Origin: Odontocerum albicorne
Taxonomy: Eukaryota > Arthropoda > Insecta > Trichoptera > Odontoceridae
Reading direction: 5' to 3'
Length of the DNA stretch: 64,000 bases
Assembly: GCA_949825065.1 (NCBI GenBank)
Contig: OX463842.1
Coordinates: 33,464,480 to 33,528,479, forward strand
Shown: positions 1-12,100 of the stretch, in pieces
Position numbering within the stretch: position 1 is the stretch's first letter
How the letters are laid out: every line of letters starts with the position of its first letter
Program-made: the position numbers and the translations under genes
Notes under the pieces: model-generated
What the model was told of the DNA's origin: nothing
The model's database searches: none
The model's input: only the letters and a program-made list of their open reading frames with translations

Positions 1-537
1 ATGGAGACGTCCGATTAAGGTGTAGTGTAGTGTATGTGTGTAATGTTCATCTCAGAACAGATTCGATAGATACAATGGAGACATCCGATTAAGATGTAGT
101 GTAGTGTATGTGTGTAATGTTCATCTCAGAACAGATTCGATAGGTACAATGGGGACATCCGATTAAGGTGTAGTGTAGTGTATGTGTGTAATGTTCATCT
201 CAGAACAGATTCGATAGATACAATGGAGACATCCGATTAAGATGTAGTGTAGTGTATGTGTGTAATGTTCATCTCAGAACAGATTCGATAGGTACAATGG
301 GGACATCCGATTAAGATGTAGTGTAGTGTATGTGTGTAATGTTCATCTCAGAACAGATTCGATAGATACAATGGAGACGTCCGATTAAGGTGTAGTGTAG
401 TGTATGTGTGTAATGTTCATCTCAGAACAGATTCGATAGGTACAATGAGGACATCTGATTAAGGTGTAGTGTAGTGTATGTGTGTAATGTTCATCTCAGA
501 ACAGATTCGATACATACAATGGAGACATCCGATTAAG
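1..537. repeat. 74-bp tandem satellite array, left edge of window
   Basis: A 74-bp unit beginning ATGGAGACRTCCGATTAAG is repeated at 1, 75, 149, 223, 297, 371, 445 and 519, the last copy being cut short. The array probably continues left of the window. Units alternate at their ends between CGATAGATAC and CGATAGGTAC, and also vary between GTCCG and ATCCG, so the array looks built from a 148-bp dimer. There is no coding frame worth reading. Confidence 0.95.
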
Positions 538-1339
538 ATAAGTGAATGCCTGAATGTAAGAGAAATAGAAAACGCATTAGGAAAAATTGGTTGGCTCTTT
601 AAAAAATGTAGTTGTTATTTTTATATTTGATTTACAGAAGCGTTATATTTTGTATACATTCATACATACCGATTTTATGTTCGAAAAAACATTTCTTCGT
701 TATTATTATTTTTCCTAAGAAAACACCACCAGTCGCGTGGCTGAGCTATAATTTTCAAGAGTTTTGAATTCCACAGTTAATATTGTTTCGAGCCGTTATA
801 TTATGTTAACAGATTCAATTAATGTGAAAAGCCATTCCGTACGTCTCTTATTGCTACTTTATAGCTAGTTTTTATGATTTCACTTCGTAAGTTCTATGTT
901 ACTAATGTACCCTTGACATAGCGTAATATTTCATCCAAATTATTATTGATTTTGTAAAATTACAGGAGACGTCAGAAAAGCTACCAGACATAATACAATG
1001 TTTTCATACAATCACCATTGAATGGAAACATCTTTTTATGTATATGGTATCTTTTAGAAATGTTCATCCCTTTTTTTCGTTAATAATTGTTTCGAATCGT
1101 TGGACAATTTCGTAGCAAAGTACTCGTATATAATGGCAAAATATGAATCAATGTGGAAAATTTTCGGGAACTGACATAACTAAACGTCAAACTTTCTATT
1201 ACATTTCCGAAAAATCGAAATTGTACATCGAAATGTGGGCAAAAAGAGACTAAAGGAGTTGGTTAGATTGAATGAAAATACAAGGTGAAAAGAATTTTTA
1301 GTTAAAAAGGTTTCAACGAATCGAGTGCCAGTATTTTAT
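538..1339. other. AT-rich stretch, no gene seen
   Basis: No repeat family, coding frame or RNA gene is recognisable. TACTCGTA, the octamer discussed in the findings, lies at 1121-1128. Confidence 0.6.
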
Positions 1340-1730
1340 TACTGTTTCAATTCATTTGCTGGAGGTATGCAATAATTGGTTGATGATAGAGCGTAAAACA
1401 TATTGTACAATTTCATCCAATTTGCCAAATAACATGCGATTTTTGGATTGTGTCTCAAGGTCTTCAGTCTGCAGTGAATTCTCGGCTCCAATTCCCCGGG
1501 CTGAGACGAACCGTATGGGGGCAATAATAAGGCGTCGTATAAAACGCCCCGCAAGCCCCTCTATTGGACATTGTGCAGCCCGTAAGGCAATATACAACGA
1601 GGGTTATTGCCGTATGCCAGGACTTATGATGAACGGTGAATGTATAGCGAGCCTCCCTTTTATTTTTGATGAGTTTTTTTTTCTACGCATATTTTCTCGC
1701 TTATTTTTCAATGACGTCCATCATAAGTAA
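1340..1730. other. GC-richer patch with overlapping open frames, unidentified
   Basis: Around 1450-1640 the base composition is clearly more GC- and CpG-rich than its flanks. Open frames exist on both strands (124 codons on +, 81 codons on -), but neither translation resembles a family I know. There are no convincing splice signals that would make it an exon. It could be a conserved non-coding element, a fragment of an unknown repeat, or a 5' non-coding exon of the cadherin gene. I cannot choose between these. Confidence 0.3.
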
Positions 1731-1880
1731 TAAATAATAACTTTTTTTTCATCGTGTCCATGCGGTTTTCTTGGGAAAAGTGCGGTGGTTTCCTATTTTT
1801 TTCCCCACCGCTGTATATGCTATAGAAATTGTATACATGTTGTGAGCTCTGCTGGCAACAAACAGTATTTTTGGGTATAG

Positions 1881-3599
1881 TAAAGGCTGGCCCAGAATAA
1901 AGTGCACTTTTATTTCCTTTATTACTCGAGAACGCATGGAAGGGGAAAGACGCAGAAGGCGTTATTCGCTCGATCGGTTCTGTTAATTTTAGTAGCAATG
2001 AGTCACTTCACGGGGCAACAGCGCGCGTTTTACGACCATACGTTTTTCGAAAACAAACAACTTAATTAAGCAGTTTATTAAAAGATTTGAAGAGACTGGT
2101 TTCACTCTAAAATCTCGACCAAGGTCGATCGCGAACTTCTCGAACAGATCAGTATAGAGTCAATGAGTATGTGCGCGTCTATCCAACTCTATCAAATCAT
2201 AAGCCTTCTTTAGCATTAGCTATGTCGTGTACGACTTGCAGCAAGTTTTATTTCTTAACTTAAAACACTATCCCTAAAAAAATCTACTTATTCAGGTTTC
2301 AATGAAGCAGACTTTATTACAAGGTCGGATTTCGCGGCCAAAATGTTTTGAAGAATTATCCTTCTTCTTCCCAGTGTCATGTCAGGTCCCCACAACGTTG
2401 AATATCACCTGAGTAGACATCTGTGTCCCCAGCAGCCTGAAAAAGATCTCCGACGCCTCTTATGCCAGTCCAATCACGTATATTGCGGAGCCAGGAGATT
2501 TGCCTCCTGCCAACACCTCTTCGGCTTTATATTTGGCCTTGGATGATCAGGTGCAGTAATTTGTACTTTGCTCCTCTAAGTAAATGACCCAAGTAGGACA
2601 CCTTTCAGATTTTAATATTAGTCAGCAACTCTCTATCAACGTTGGCTCTTTGAAGAACCCTTGTGGTGCTGACCATATCCGTCCAGGGTATCCGTAGCAT
2701 TCTCCGGTGCATCCACATTTCGAATGCTTCCAGTCGGTTCATACTACCATCTTTGAGGGTCCATGATTCCACTCCATGCAATAACACTGACCAAACGTAG
2801 CATTTGACTAACCGTTGTCGAAGTTTCAAGTTTAGATTATCATCGCAGAATACGCTTCTTATTTTATTAATAGCCGCACGAGATTATTAAATTCTGCACT
2901 TGACTTCGGTTTCTGGGTCGAGTTCTCTCGGAAGAATTCTCCGGGATTAACAATTTACTCTTTTCAGATGAGCACATTATCATATGAATGTCTTCATCTA
3001 TAAGTGAAATTGTCACTATTGGAGCGATGAAAATTCAAAACTGAAACACTAGAAATCACTCCATTGTACACGAGTAGTACAGTTTGGGCAGCCATGTGAG
3101 TAGCGAGAATCATTGGAGCATTACATCAAAATGTTGAGTGATTTTTCGACTGAAAATTGCATAAGCTTGGTGGTTTCAACAGGATGTGTCACTTGTCACA
3201 TGTCCACTAACTGTTTGGAAGTGGTTCAAGAGATGTCCCCCGAAAAACTGATTTTGCGAAGGGGTGACGTTGTGTGGCCGCCACGAAGTCCTGATTTGCC
3301 CCCACTCTATTTTTTTGTGGGGATACCTAAAAAGTCGAGTACACTCAAAGGATCCAACGACCAAACTGTAAAACAAAACATTCGAAGCGATACCTCGAAA
3401 AACATGCAGGCGCGTGCTTTACGATTTTCGAACCTGATTAAACGAAAGTCATCCACGCGATAGTGGGCATCTCGACATGATTTTTTTTTTAAATCTCAAC
3501 GTTTTGTTACATAATTTACAGTAATTAAAATTGATTAAAACAAACCATTGTTTTATTATGAATTTTTCAAAATTAAACATAATTCTAGGCCATCCTGTA
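1881..3599 (+). mobile_element. Tc1/mariner-superfamily transposon, decayed, split by an RT fragment
   Basis: The ends form an imperfect 15-bp terminal inverted repeat: TAAAGGCTGGCCCAG at 1881-1895 against the reverse complement of 3585-3599, 12 of 15 matching. The 5' part encodes a decayed transposase N-terminus, with a start near 1998 reading SHFTGQQRAFYD and then an IKRFEETGF-like helix-turn-helix segment. The 3' part encodes the catalytic end: a YWSDEN segment near 3040, then RRGDVVWPPRSPDL at about 3261-3300, the hallmark WPPRSPDLTPLDFF motif of a widespread insect transposase group, then a C-terminal tail to about 3480. Stops and frameshifts break it throughout. An RT fragment on the opposite strand sits between the two parts. 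Family placement is from motif memory; the superfamily is safer than the subfamily. Confidence 0.7.
2295..2935 (-). mobile_element. Non-LTR retrotransposon fragment (RT C-terminal region), nested
   Basis: Read on the minus strand from 2935 down, the sequence gives a DPETEVKCRI-like segment, then LRQRLVKCYVWSVLLHGVES and AFEMWMHRRMLRIPW (2829 to about 2680). After a break it gives RRGVGRRQISWLRNIRDW near 2520-2470. This is the conserved region after the RT palm of an RTE-like LINE, followed by its 3' tail to about 2295. Only the last ~200 codons remain, with frameshifts. It lies between the 5' and 3' halves of the 1881-3599 transposase, so it most likely inserted there after that element had landed. 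Confidence 0.75.
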
Positions 3600-6227
3600 C
3601 TTGGTCCCAGATGAAATGTGCACTTGTGGATGTTAAATGGGAGCAGAAATGATGTAGAAATGTTTTGGGATTCACTAATATGGAAAGGGGTTGGACGGAT
3701 TAGGAGACAAGTTAGGGAAAACACATAAGTAGAAGTAACCAGACTCTTTCCCCCTCCACCAAAATTCTAGATTTTAGCGGACCAGGAGTTGAATACTTTC
3801 TAGCTTACCTTAAACTAGCCAGTACTGTCCACAAGATATTATCACTTAACATCTCAGCACACGCCATTTTTTAAACTTCTCCAATTATATACGTTTATTT
3901 CTTTTATATCCTTCATACTGTAACTTTTAAGCATCATATCAATGTTATATTTTGTCAAAATTGATAGTAAAACATTGCTTGGAATATTTTATTTCATTGT
4001 ATTTACATTTTATTTCTCGAGTTTTTTCACTTACGCAAAGGTTACGGTTTGTTTTTTTGACAACTTTTATATAAGGAACACAATTGTTAACGTCTGATTA
4101 CATTCTTGAAAGTGGTAAAATAAGTTTGTAATGACATCGAAAAATGTTACCGCACCAAATTAATATGATTCTTAAAGAGTAAGAGTAAACATAATTAAAA
4201 TAAACAAATATGCTCCAGGATATTGTAAAAGTAACAAATATGCTCCAAAATTGTATATAACGGAGACACGTTCTCTCTGCCCACCTCAATAGAGACATAC
4301 TGTCTTATGATATTATTGATGTTACATACGTATTCGTTGTCAGCATTTTTTATCAGTCATGTACCATTATTAAACTTTACTTGAAATTGTCACCACTGTC
4401 TCAACGTTGTTTTACTATATCAAATCTTATTACTTAGTCGCATTTCCTGATGAATGAGATACTAGTTCCCACAGGGATTCAAAAAATAACAATGGTTGAA
4501 CAGAAAGTGATCCTCAAATTTTATAAAACATTTATCTCAACAATGCTTTCGTTCTTGTTTGCACTACTGATAAATTATTTAGTATACTCAGTGTTCTAGC
4601 ATATTTTTTTCATAATGAAAAAAAATATTTACACTATAATTTGATTCTAAAATATGTTTAGATTAGTTGTTTAATTTCAGTAAATAATTTGTTTTAATTT
4701 TTTTCGCTATCTACCAAAAGAAATTTTATGATAAAATGTTCCACAGTCGTAAAATTTTGTCAATGTTATCGTTAAATTATACAAAAATTATTCAAGCTTA
4801 ACCGGTCTTAAATAAAGAAATTCAGTTGCACTGTACCGTAATTATTGGCATTTGAAGTTAATTGTATGCAAAAGTAAAAAGCAATTACCGTGAAAATGTC
4901 GTGTAACTGAAACTGTTATTCTTAGTTTTGTTCACTGGTCAAGAAAATTGCCAACGGGGTTTCATTACACAACAAATTTTGTTATTTCAACAAAAGGTTT
5001 TCTTTATTTGAAATCTTTCGACTGGAAGTGGAGTTTTTATGAATTGTTACGATAATTTTGATAATGAAAGTTGTCTCAAAGTAAATATGTTTATTTTTAA
5101 TGTTTTCAATCTATATGTTTTTGATACTTTGAATGATTCTATTGAATCAACAAGTATTTCTTTACAATTGATGCAGGTGGATAATTTATTTTTTATTTCT
5201 CCTTAATCGAGCCAATAGAGAAAGATGATTAGATTCGCAGTGGCTAGTATTTCTTCTTCGAGATATTAGAATAATGGATCGCGTGTTCGGTTTCAAGAAT
5301 CATTATGAGGTCGTTTTTTTAAGAGGTGTCCTATATGTACATTAGACACAAATCTAATTTGTGAATATGAATTCAAGACTTGCTTATTGATTAATTTGGT
5401 ATTTATATTTAAGAACTCGGATTTTATTATAGAATGATTTGACGCTTGAATGAAAAAAAACGTACACAATAATTTAAATTAAACGGACAAGTCAGTTTTG
5501 ATTTACAAAGCATTGTCAAACTGTACTCAATACATTGCTTGCCAAGCTAACGCAAAATATTTTACAATCTATGGCTTAAAACTTACATAAAAATTGTTTA
5601 CCTAAATAAGAGTTGACCATCTTGACATGTTTGGAACCACCAGCTTTTTAACAACCAGCACTCATAAAACTTTAATACTACAATATATTTACCCATCTTT
5701 GATGTAAAACGAAAAGAAAGAGATCAATTTAGTTAAAAGGGTTTCAAAACAAATCATTGGTTTTTTTTCCTTTTAGCCAAAAAGAGGGGTTTTCGTCAAC
5801 CTTTGCCAACCGTCAATCTAGACTTACTTTTTAACAAAAACCGAGTGTGCTATCCCATGTTTGAATATAATATTATATATATAAATACACACACATAATT
5901 TGAATTTCCACTTCCGTTGATAATATTTATACAATTGTTTTATCAATATTATCACTGAAATAATTTAAATAATATAAAATTTGCTTGAAACCGTTGAAAA
6001 AAATGTACGCCCTCAAAAAGACTTCGTTCTCTTAATAGCGATAAAAGATTGTTTAATAAATATTTTCATTTTTTTTTTTAAATATGTGTTAAATTGTGTT
6101 CCAACTATTTGAAGATGTGTTGACATATTATAAGAGTTATTTATGTAACAGCGTTTTAAAGTTTGTTTTATCAATCTTATTACTTAAATAATATAAAAGT
6201 GATTCAAAGCGCTGTTTGGCACTGTTT
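3600..6227. other. AT-rich stretch without recognised genes
   Basis: Only short frames are present (up to 91 codons, rich in F, Y, I and L), typical of AT-rich non-coding DNA. I see no transposon ends, tRNA-like box or long repeat. Confidence 0.6.
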
Positions 6228-6920
6228 ACGCGAAATAAACAGGAGTTTTTGCATCGGTATGTATTGTAACAATGGATGAAACTTGGATCCACCACTATAC
6301 TCCGGAATCAAATCGGCAGTCAGCTGAATGGAGAGCAGCCGGTGAAAGTCGTCCGAAGCGACCAAAAACTCAACAGTCGGCCGGGAAGGTTATGGCCTCC
6401 GTATTTTGGGATGCGCATGGTATAGTATTCATCGATCACCTTGAAAAGGGAAAAAAACTATCAATAGCGAATATTACACAGCGTTATTGGAGCGTTTGAA
6501 GGCAGAAATTGCAAAATAACGGCCCCATATGAAGAAGAAAAAAGTTCTCTTACATCAGGACAATGCACCGTGTCACAAGTTGATGGTAACGATGGCCAAA
6601 TTGCGTGAGTTGAACTTCGAATTGCTTCCGCACCCACCGTATTCTCCAGATTTGGCCCCCAGCGACTATTGGCTGTTCGCAGACCTCAAAAAGATGCTCC
6701 AAGGAAAAAGATTTGGATCCAATGAAGAAGTGATTGCCGAAACTAACGCCTATTTTGAAACCAAAGATAAATCGTTCTACACGGCTGGCATAGAAAAGTT
6801 AGGAAAGCGTTGGAATGAATGTATCGCTCTTGAAGGAGACTATGTTGATGAATAAAGAAGAATTTTGGCAAATAAATGTTGTTTTAGTAGTTAGTCCCGG
6901 GACTTATTGATCGATGTGTT
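6228..6920 (+). mobile_element. Mariner (irritans-type, D,D34D), 5'-truncated and frameshifted
   Basis: The transposase remnant starts in a FLHRYV segment near 6248 and is broken by a frameshift. It continues as MDETWIHHYTPESN (first catalytic D, 6272 onwards) to about 6470. A second frameshift and an in-frame TAA follow, and then VLLHQDNAPCHK (second D) and YSPDLAPSDYWLF (third D), ending at TAA 6853-6855. I count 34 residues between the second and third aspartates, as expected for mariner. A degenerate 3' inverted-repeat end (CCCGGGACTTATTGATCG) lies at about 6896-6913, next to a TA. The N-terminal DNA-binding half and the 5' terminal repeat are missing. The element is dead. Confidence 0.9.
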
Positions 6921-8034
6921 ATAATATTTATTCAACAAATGAATATCAAACTATGGCTTAGTCGGGTGTCGAGTATCGCATTGTGTCCTATTTTATTGCA
7001 AGTATTTAAGTGTCATTTAATTCGTGTCAATTTAAAGCCGATCACGACATTGGAACATTAAAACTACATTACGGGCCTCGTCTGTCTGCAAAGTTTACTA
7101 ATGTACGACAATTCCACACTAAAATAATACTAACAATTAAGACCGCTGAACATCACCATTTACAAAATTATGTTTAGTTTGGTTGTAGAAAATAAAGGGT
7201 GAGTTATGATAAAGTATACTAATACAATAGTATATACATAGGTAGTTTAAAATCAATTCATATTTGATGACATCAATTCATTTAACAATTGGTTACACAT
7301 GATTATTTACAATTAACTTTTTTGATTTGTTGTTGAAATAGTCATTGTATAAATATCTGATTGTAACTTGTACGAGTATATATATATATACGAGTATATA
7401 TATATTGATGACCCATGACCGACCCCTCACAAAGATAGGTTTACCCACCTACTCGTACGTTTCGATTGTACTTTTTCAACAGTTCATTAATTTTTAGTGT
7501 ATCTCTTAATTACAAATTCGTTGTAAAAAGCAAAGTTTAGTTTAGTTAAGTAATTATTTTTTTCCTGTTGCATATTTCTCGCAAAATTTAATGTCTCCAG
7601 TAAATTGATTTAAAAGGTCCAATGAGGTTTATTAAGAAGTACCGCAGAGTTATGAAGTTTTTTACGAATGATTTTTAGATAGGTTTTAAAAGTTAAAATT
7701 GATTTCTATTCCTCAAAATTTGTCATGCGCTAAATGGCGACTAATCAAATATTCACAATTGCCAAGAACATCTCAAGTATGCCTTGACAAATAGTTTTAT
7801 TCGTTGCTTCTCTAATAAAGTTTGGCACTCAAGACACTTAAACAACATGCATGCGAGCCTTGTAAAAAGATCTACTAAGAATAATGCTTATTTTTGCAGT
7901 CGGTAAACAATGTAAATTTTAACAAAAGTGATGATGAATGAGATTGAAATAGTCACACTCATAGGGTATAAAATAAATCCTTTTTTGTACAAAATAAATA
8001 AAAAAAATGTACACATTTTTACGTGGAAACTAAA
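6921..8034. other. AT-rich stretch with a TA microsatellite carrying two octamer inserts
   Basis: A TA dinucleotide run at about 7371-7406 is interrupted twice by TACGAGTA (7371-7378 and 7389-7396). A third copy, TACTCGTA, is at 7450-7457. No gene was recognised; a 61-codon frame at 7928-8113 is low-complexity and partly overlaps the next transposase fragment. Confidence 0.6.
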
Positions 8035-8450
8035 GTGTGTCCTAATAAGAGCGCCGGATTTAGTTAAAATGGTCTGCTGGTTTGTGAATTCTTGGGTCAG
8101 TTCGATCTTGTAGGCATGCAGATTCAGATCTTTCGCGAGAACTTGTTTCTTGAAACGTCTTATTCTTGTGAACGATGATGAATTGATGTCCCTGGGGTTT
8201 CAGTAACACATTCTCTCACTGCGGCTATGTTTTCGAGTGAACGCCCGCTACGAGGACGCATGGGTGACTTATTGTCCAGAATTGAACCAGTTTTTCAATT
8301 TTTTTAAATTAAACTTCGAATTGATGACTCGTTCAGACCATTTTTTCGACCGAAAATTCCACGAAGTTTACGAACTATTTCAGCAAAACTTTTCCCAGTT
8401 TTATAATATGAAATTTTTAGAGCTGCCAACCTTATAAAAAAAATGGTGCG
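8035..8450 (-). mobile_element. Transposase N-terminal fragment, same group as the 1881 element
   Basis: On the minus strand the translation gives KSFAEIVRKLRGIFGR, then SPMRPRSGRSLENIAAVREC, then DLNLHAYKIELTQEF (with interruptions). This is the helix-turn-helix and linker region of the transposase group whose catalytic end carries WPPRSPDL (compare 1881-3599). The fragment stops around 8035, before the catalytic domain. At least two stops and a frameshift are present. No terminal repeat was found on either side. Confidence 0.7.
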
Positions 8451-8889
8451 AAATTTAATCCTGCGCTCATTAAGACAACCTATATATTAATTTTTCTAGG
8501 AACTATCCATATAACCCGTTTAATTAAACAAATATTGACCGAATTCCACTCATATCCGCTGAGCAATTTTTTTGTTATTAAATATTTTTATCGTCTTTTT
8601 TGCTGAATAAATCTTGAATCAAGTATTTTGAAAAAGATAATTGTGTAGATGATTTAATTGCTGTTACTGCGAATAAAATGCGTAAGGACTATAGATAAAA
8701 AAGTGTACCAGATCTCGAAAATTTCAAAACAACTTTGTACGTATTTTAATCTCCCATGACCTTACCACCGCCTTACTTTCAAATATTCCAAACATTTTTT
8801 GTTCCTCCACTTATACCCCATCAACCGTTTAACTTCTGGTTATACTAGTACATTATATGTTATTTTGTATGACACTTCCGAGTGTGGAA

Positions 8890-9545
8890 TATTCAAGGTA
8901 CTTTTTGAAGTAGAAGAGGATGCGTGTATCAGATTATCTCTTTACGTATGCTTGTGGGAAAATATATGGCAAAAAATTAAAGACATGTTGTGCGTTTATG
9001 GTCTTGGAAAAAGCACATGACCGCGTGATAAGCGACAAGCTATGGAAAATATTAATTGAATATGGTGTAAAATGTAAATTAATATATGGTATTGCGTCAA
9101 TATATGCCGAAAGTAGTCTTAACTGAATGGTTAATATGTGTAAAGGGGCAAATCAAGGATGCGTTATGTCAACCTAGTTGTTCAATATTTATATAAATTT
9201 ATGTGCTAAGGAACTACTATGTTAAATATTGCGAAATCCAAAGAAATGGTGATAGAAAAGCTTAAAAAGAAAATTAAATGTGATATATAGGTGAATAATG
9301 AAATATTGGAACAAGTTGAGAAATGACTGACGAGAGCCGAATAAATGCTGTATACATTTTTGCGTTGAGAAGAATACTCGGGGTGGCAATATATCATATA
9401 ACAGAATACGGAATTCATTTATATGGGATGAATGTGAAATTAAGGCTGATGTGTTGAGTTAGATGAAGAAAAGCACGTTGAGATGATTTGGGCATGTAGA
9501 ACTAATGAAAGAAGAAATGTTATAAAAGAACAACGAATATATAAA
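8890..9545 (+). mobile_element. Non-LTR RT fragment, recurrent family (RT palm to C-terminal region)
   Basis: From about 8995 the frame reads FMVLEKAHDRV and LWKILIEYGVKCKLI, matching the start of an RT domain (canonical form DLEKAYDRV). After gaps and stops it picks up again near 9415-9500 with IKAD and MKKSTLRWFGHVELMKE-like residues, the post-RT segment shared by the other pieces of this family at 14340, 16335, 32775, 40255, 44550, 45830, 53165 and 54430. The YADD box is lost. It is a 5'-truncated, heavily decayed copy. Confidence 0.7.
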
Positions 9546-10505
9546 ATAACCCATTAAAAAAATCTTTTATTTTCCTTTTTTTTTAAATAACCATGTGAAT
9601 GTTTTTACCACGTCTCTGACACGAATAAAATAACCACGCTAAATATGTATAGATTTATTATCAATTAATACTCTGAAAATTCACTTTACCTAAACTTTAT
9701 TGTGTTACAAAATTCCGTATTTAGAAAACTAAATTCCACACTTAAATGCATAATAAATAAGAGTAAGAAAATAGAAACTAAATTCTGTATTTAAGTGTAG
9801 AAAATATATTTTTTATTCCTTCCTGTCTACAAGTTAATCCTTAAAAGCAACATTTCTAGAACAAGGAAAGTGGAACATCGCAATATTTTACCAGGTAATC
9901 CGAGCCGTCTATTCTTATTGATTTGTGTATGTTTTTGCTTAGCTTTCTACCTTTCGTTAATTCGGTATGTCCTCGCCTTTCAGAAACTTGTTCCCCATTA
10001 GTATCGGAAGTCTGTACGTTATTTCAACACTCTTCTTCACGCTCAGAATCTCATGTTCGACTGAACATTATAATACAAATATTTTTAATATTTCTTAATA
10101 AATATTGCTGCCTAATCGTTAAAGTGAAATAAATAGAAAATGCAAAAAGGAATTTTTAATTTTGATAATTACTTTTACTATCAGCTTGTAACTTTCCACT
10201 TGCGGTTCACACCTTTGTATGAATATATTATGTATGAGTATGAGGGCAAAGCCCCTTCAATTTTCATTTCTAGTCTTGGCTTACATTGGCGTTAGTTTTC
10301 AACCAAAATATTTGCAGACACATATAAAATATTTATTAGAGATGTGATAAGTCTTGTTAAAACTAATCATAGAATATTTTGTATTTTTTTAAAACAAGTT
10401 ACTCGACGATATTTTCGAATACTTTTATGACTTAAAAAATAAATGCTAACGTATCGATTAATACGTATGTTCACTAATCAGCATATATTATTGTCTTATA
10501 ACTGA

Positions 10506-10527
10506 ATCATAATTAATTAATTATGAT
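10506..10527. repeat. Perfect 22-bp palindrome
   Basis: ATCATAATTAA followed by its exact reverse complement, with no spacer. In such AT-rich DNA this may be accidental, and there is no terminal-repeat context. Confidence 0.7.
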
Positions 10528-12031
10528 GTTATATTTGCTATCAGAAAAATACGGTCTTAACGGTTTGATGAAGAAAAATGATGAAATATCTCTGTGTTTT
10601 GTAGGATTTACTAGATATTTTAATGGAATAAACAATAAATTGACATTTTCTACAGCATTGTTTAGAAAATAAAGTATCCTCAAGTGCGAAACCGAAATAA
10701 ATAATATGTTATCCTTTACGATGACAAATAATCTCAAGTTTCGTCGATAGACAAATCGTAACTGACTGGCCATACGAATGCTTTTTCTATGTAAGTCATA
10801 CCTAATACGTTAAAAGTAAACACACATGTCATCATTCATCATAAGTTTCCTGAATTATAACTCAAAAAATTTAAAAATGCTTTTAAGTAAACATCTTTTA
10901 AATTTCTCCATAAGACTTGCGTAGAAGTTTTAAAAAAACACTCGAATACACGGTATATTTTTCCTTACATATAGTAAACTTGTAGAATATATTTGTTTTT
11001 ATATATTCAAATTCGATTTACACATAACCGCTTATGTGCGAGATTCTTTTGAAGGAAATACCTAGAAATATCAATTACACTTTAGAGGAGATGTCGCTCA
11101 AGGAAAAAACAAACATTTTTAGTAAAGTAAATGGGGGGTTTATGTAATAATTGTATTTATTTTGTGTAAAGGAGATAGAAAATGAGAAAAATTTACTGTT
11201 TTTAATAAAAATAAAAAAGTATTTGATACCGCCAAATTTCTTTGTCGTTTTAGTGAATAATTCCTTCATTTTAAAACACGTTCTGAATAGATTACTATAT
11301 TCTCCACGATTGCATCAGACATTCCAATCGTCTTGCATCGTGCAAGGTAGGCCACTGAGAAACTTAAGAAATGGAGCGATACAAGAAAACGTTATATTTA
11401 TTACGGAAAATTCCTGCATCTTTCTTTGTTGTGTTTTGTATATAAATTCTTTAAAACATTCTACCTAGTTAACTTATTGCTTGTTGTTATTTATCCTTTC
11501 CCTGGGTAAATACCCAATACACGATTTTAGCAGTTGTATTTACTTTATTGAGAATTTTTTCAATATGTCTATGGATGTTGATATGAGTGGAATTTCATTG
11601 ATTTATTTACTTCTGTAGATATTATTCATAAAACTCGGATGTATTAATCATTTTATAGTTTAAAATATCTATAAAATGTATTTTTATATGATATTTTACT
11701 TTTTTGTATAATCTTCACATATTTAAATCGTTCTTTTTTTTTGTTATCCTTTACTCTCCGTGCAGTGAGACTCTAGAACCAGTAACAAACGAATGTAAGA
11801 CTCGTTCCGTCATTGGCATGTTTAATAAAGCGACTGAAAAACTCTTAGTTGCAAGTCACTAATATAACGTGTTTCATTCCTGATTTTTCTTTCCTCTCCA
11901 CCATTCATTTGAATTCATTGGTCATGTTTCTGTATCATATTTACAATATCCATGGACATGGTTCAGTCTGCACCCGAAGAGTGGTGTTATATCTATATAT
12001 AGGAAGCAATTCTTATAATATTTTAAAAGAC

Positions 12032-12100
12032 TTTTTGTATACCATATGAAGTATCTGATACAGATATTTTTGTATACCATATGAAGTATCTGATTCAGAT
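12032..12100. repeat. 35-bp tandem duplication
   Basis: The segment TTTGTATACCATATGAAGTA and what follows it is repeated head to tail with a 35-bp period. The copies differ by one base in the GATACAGAT/GATTCAGAT part. Confidence 0.85.

Noticed and set aside
1..537. CRISPR-like array
   Set aside because: The 74-bp repeats are head to tail with no unique spacers, and the setting is eukaryotic.
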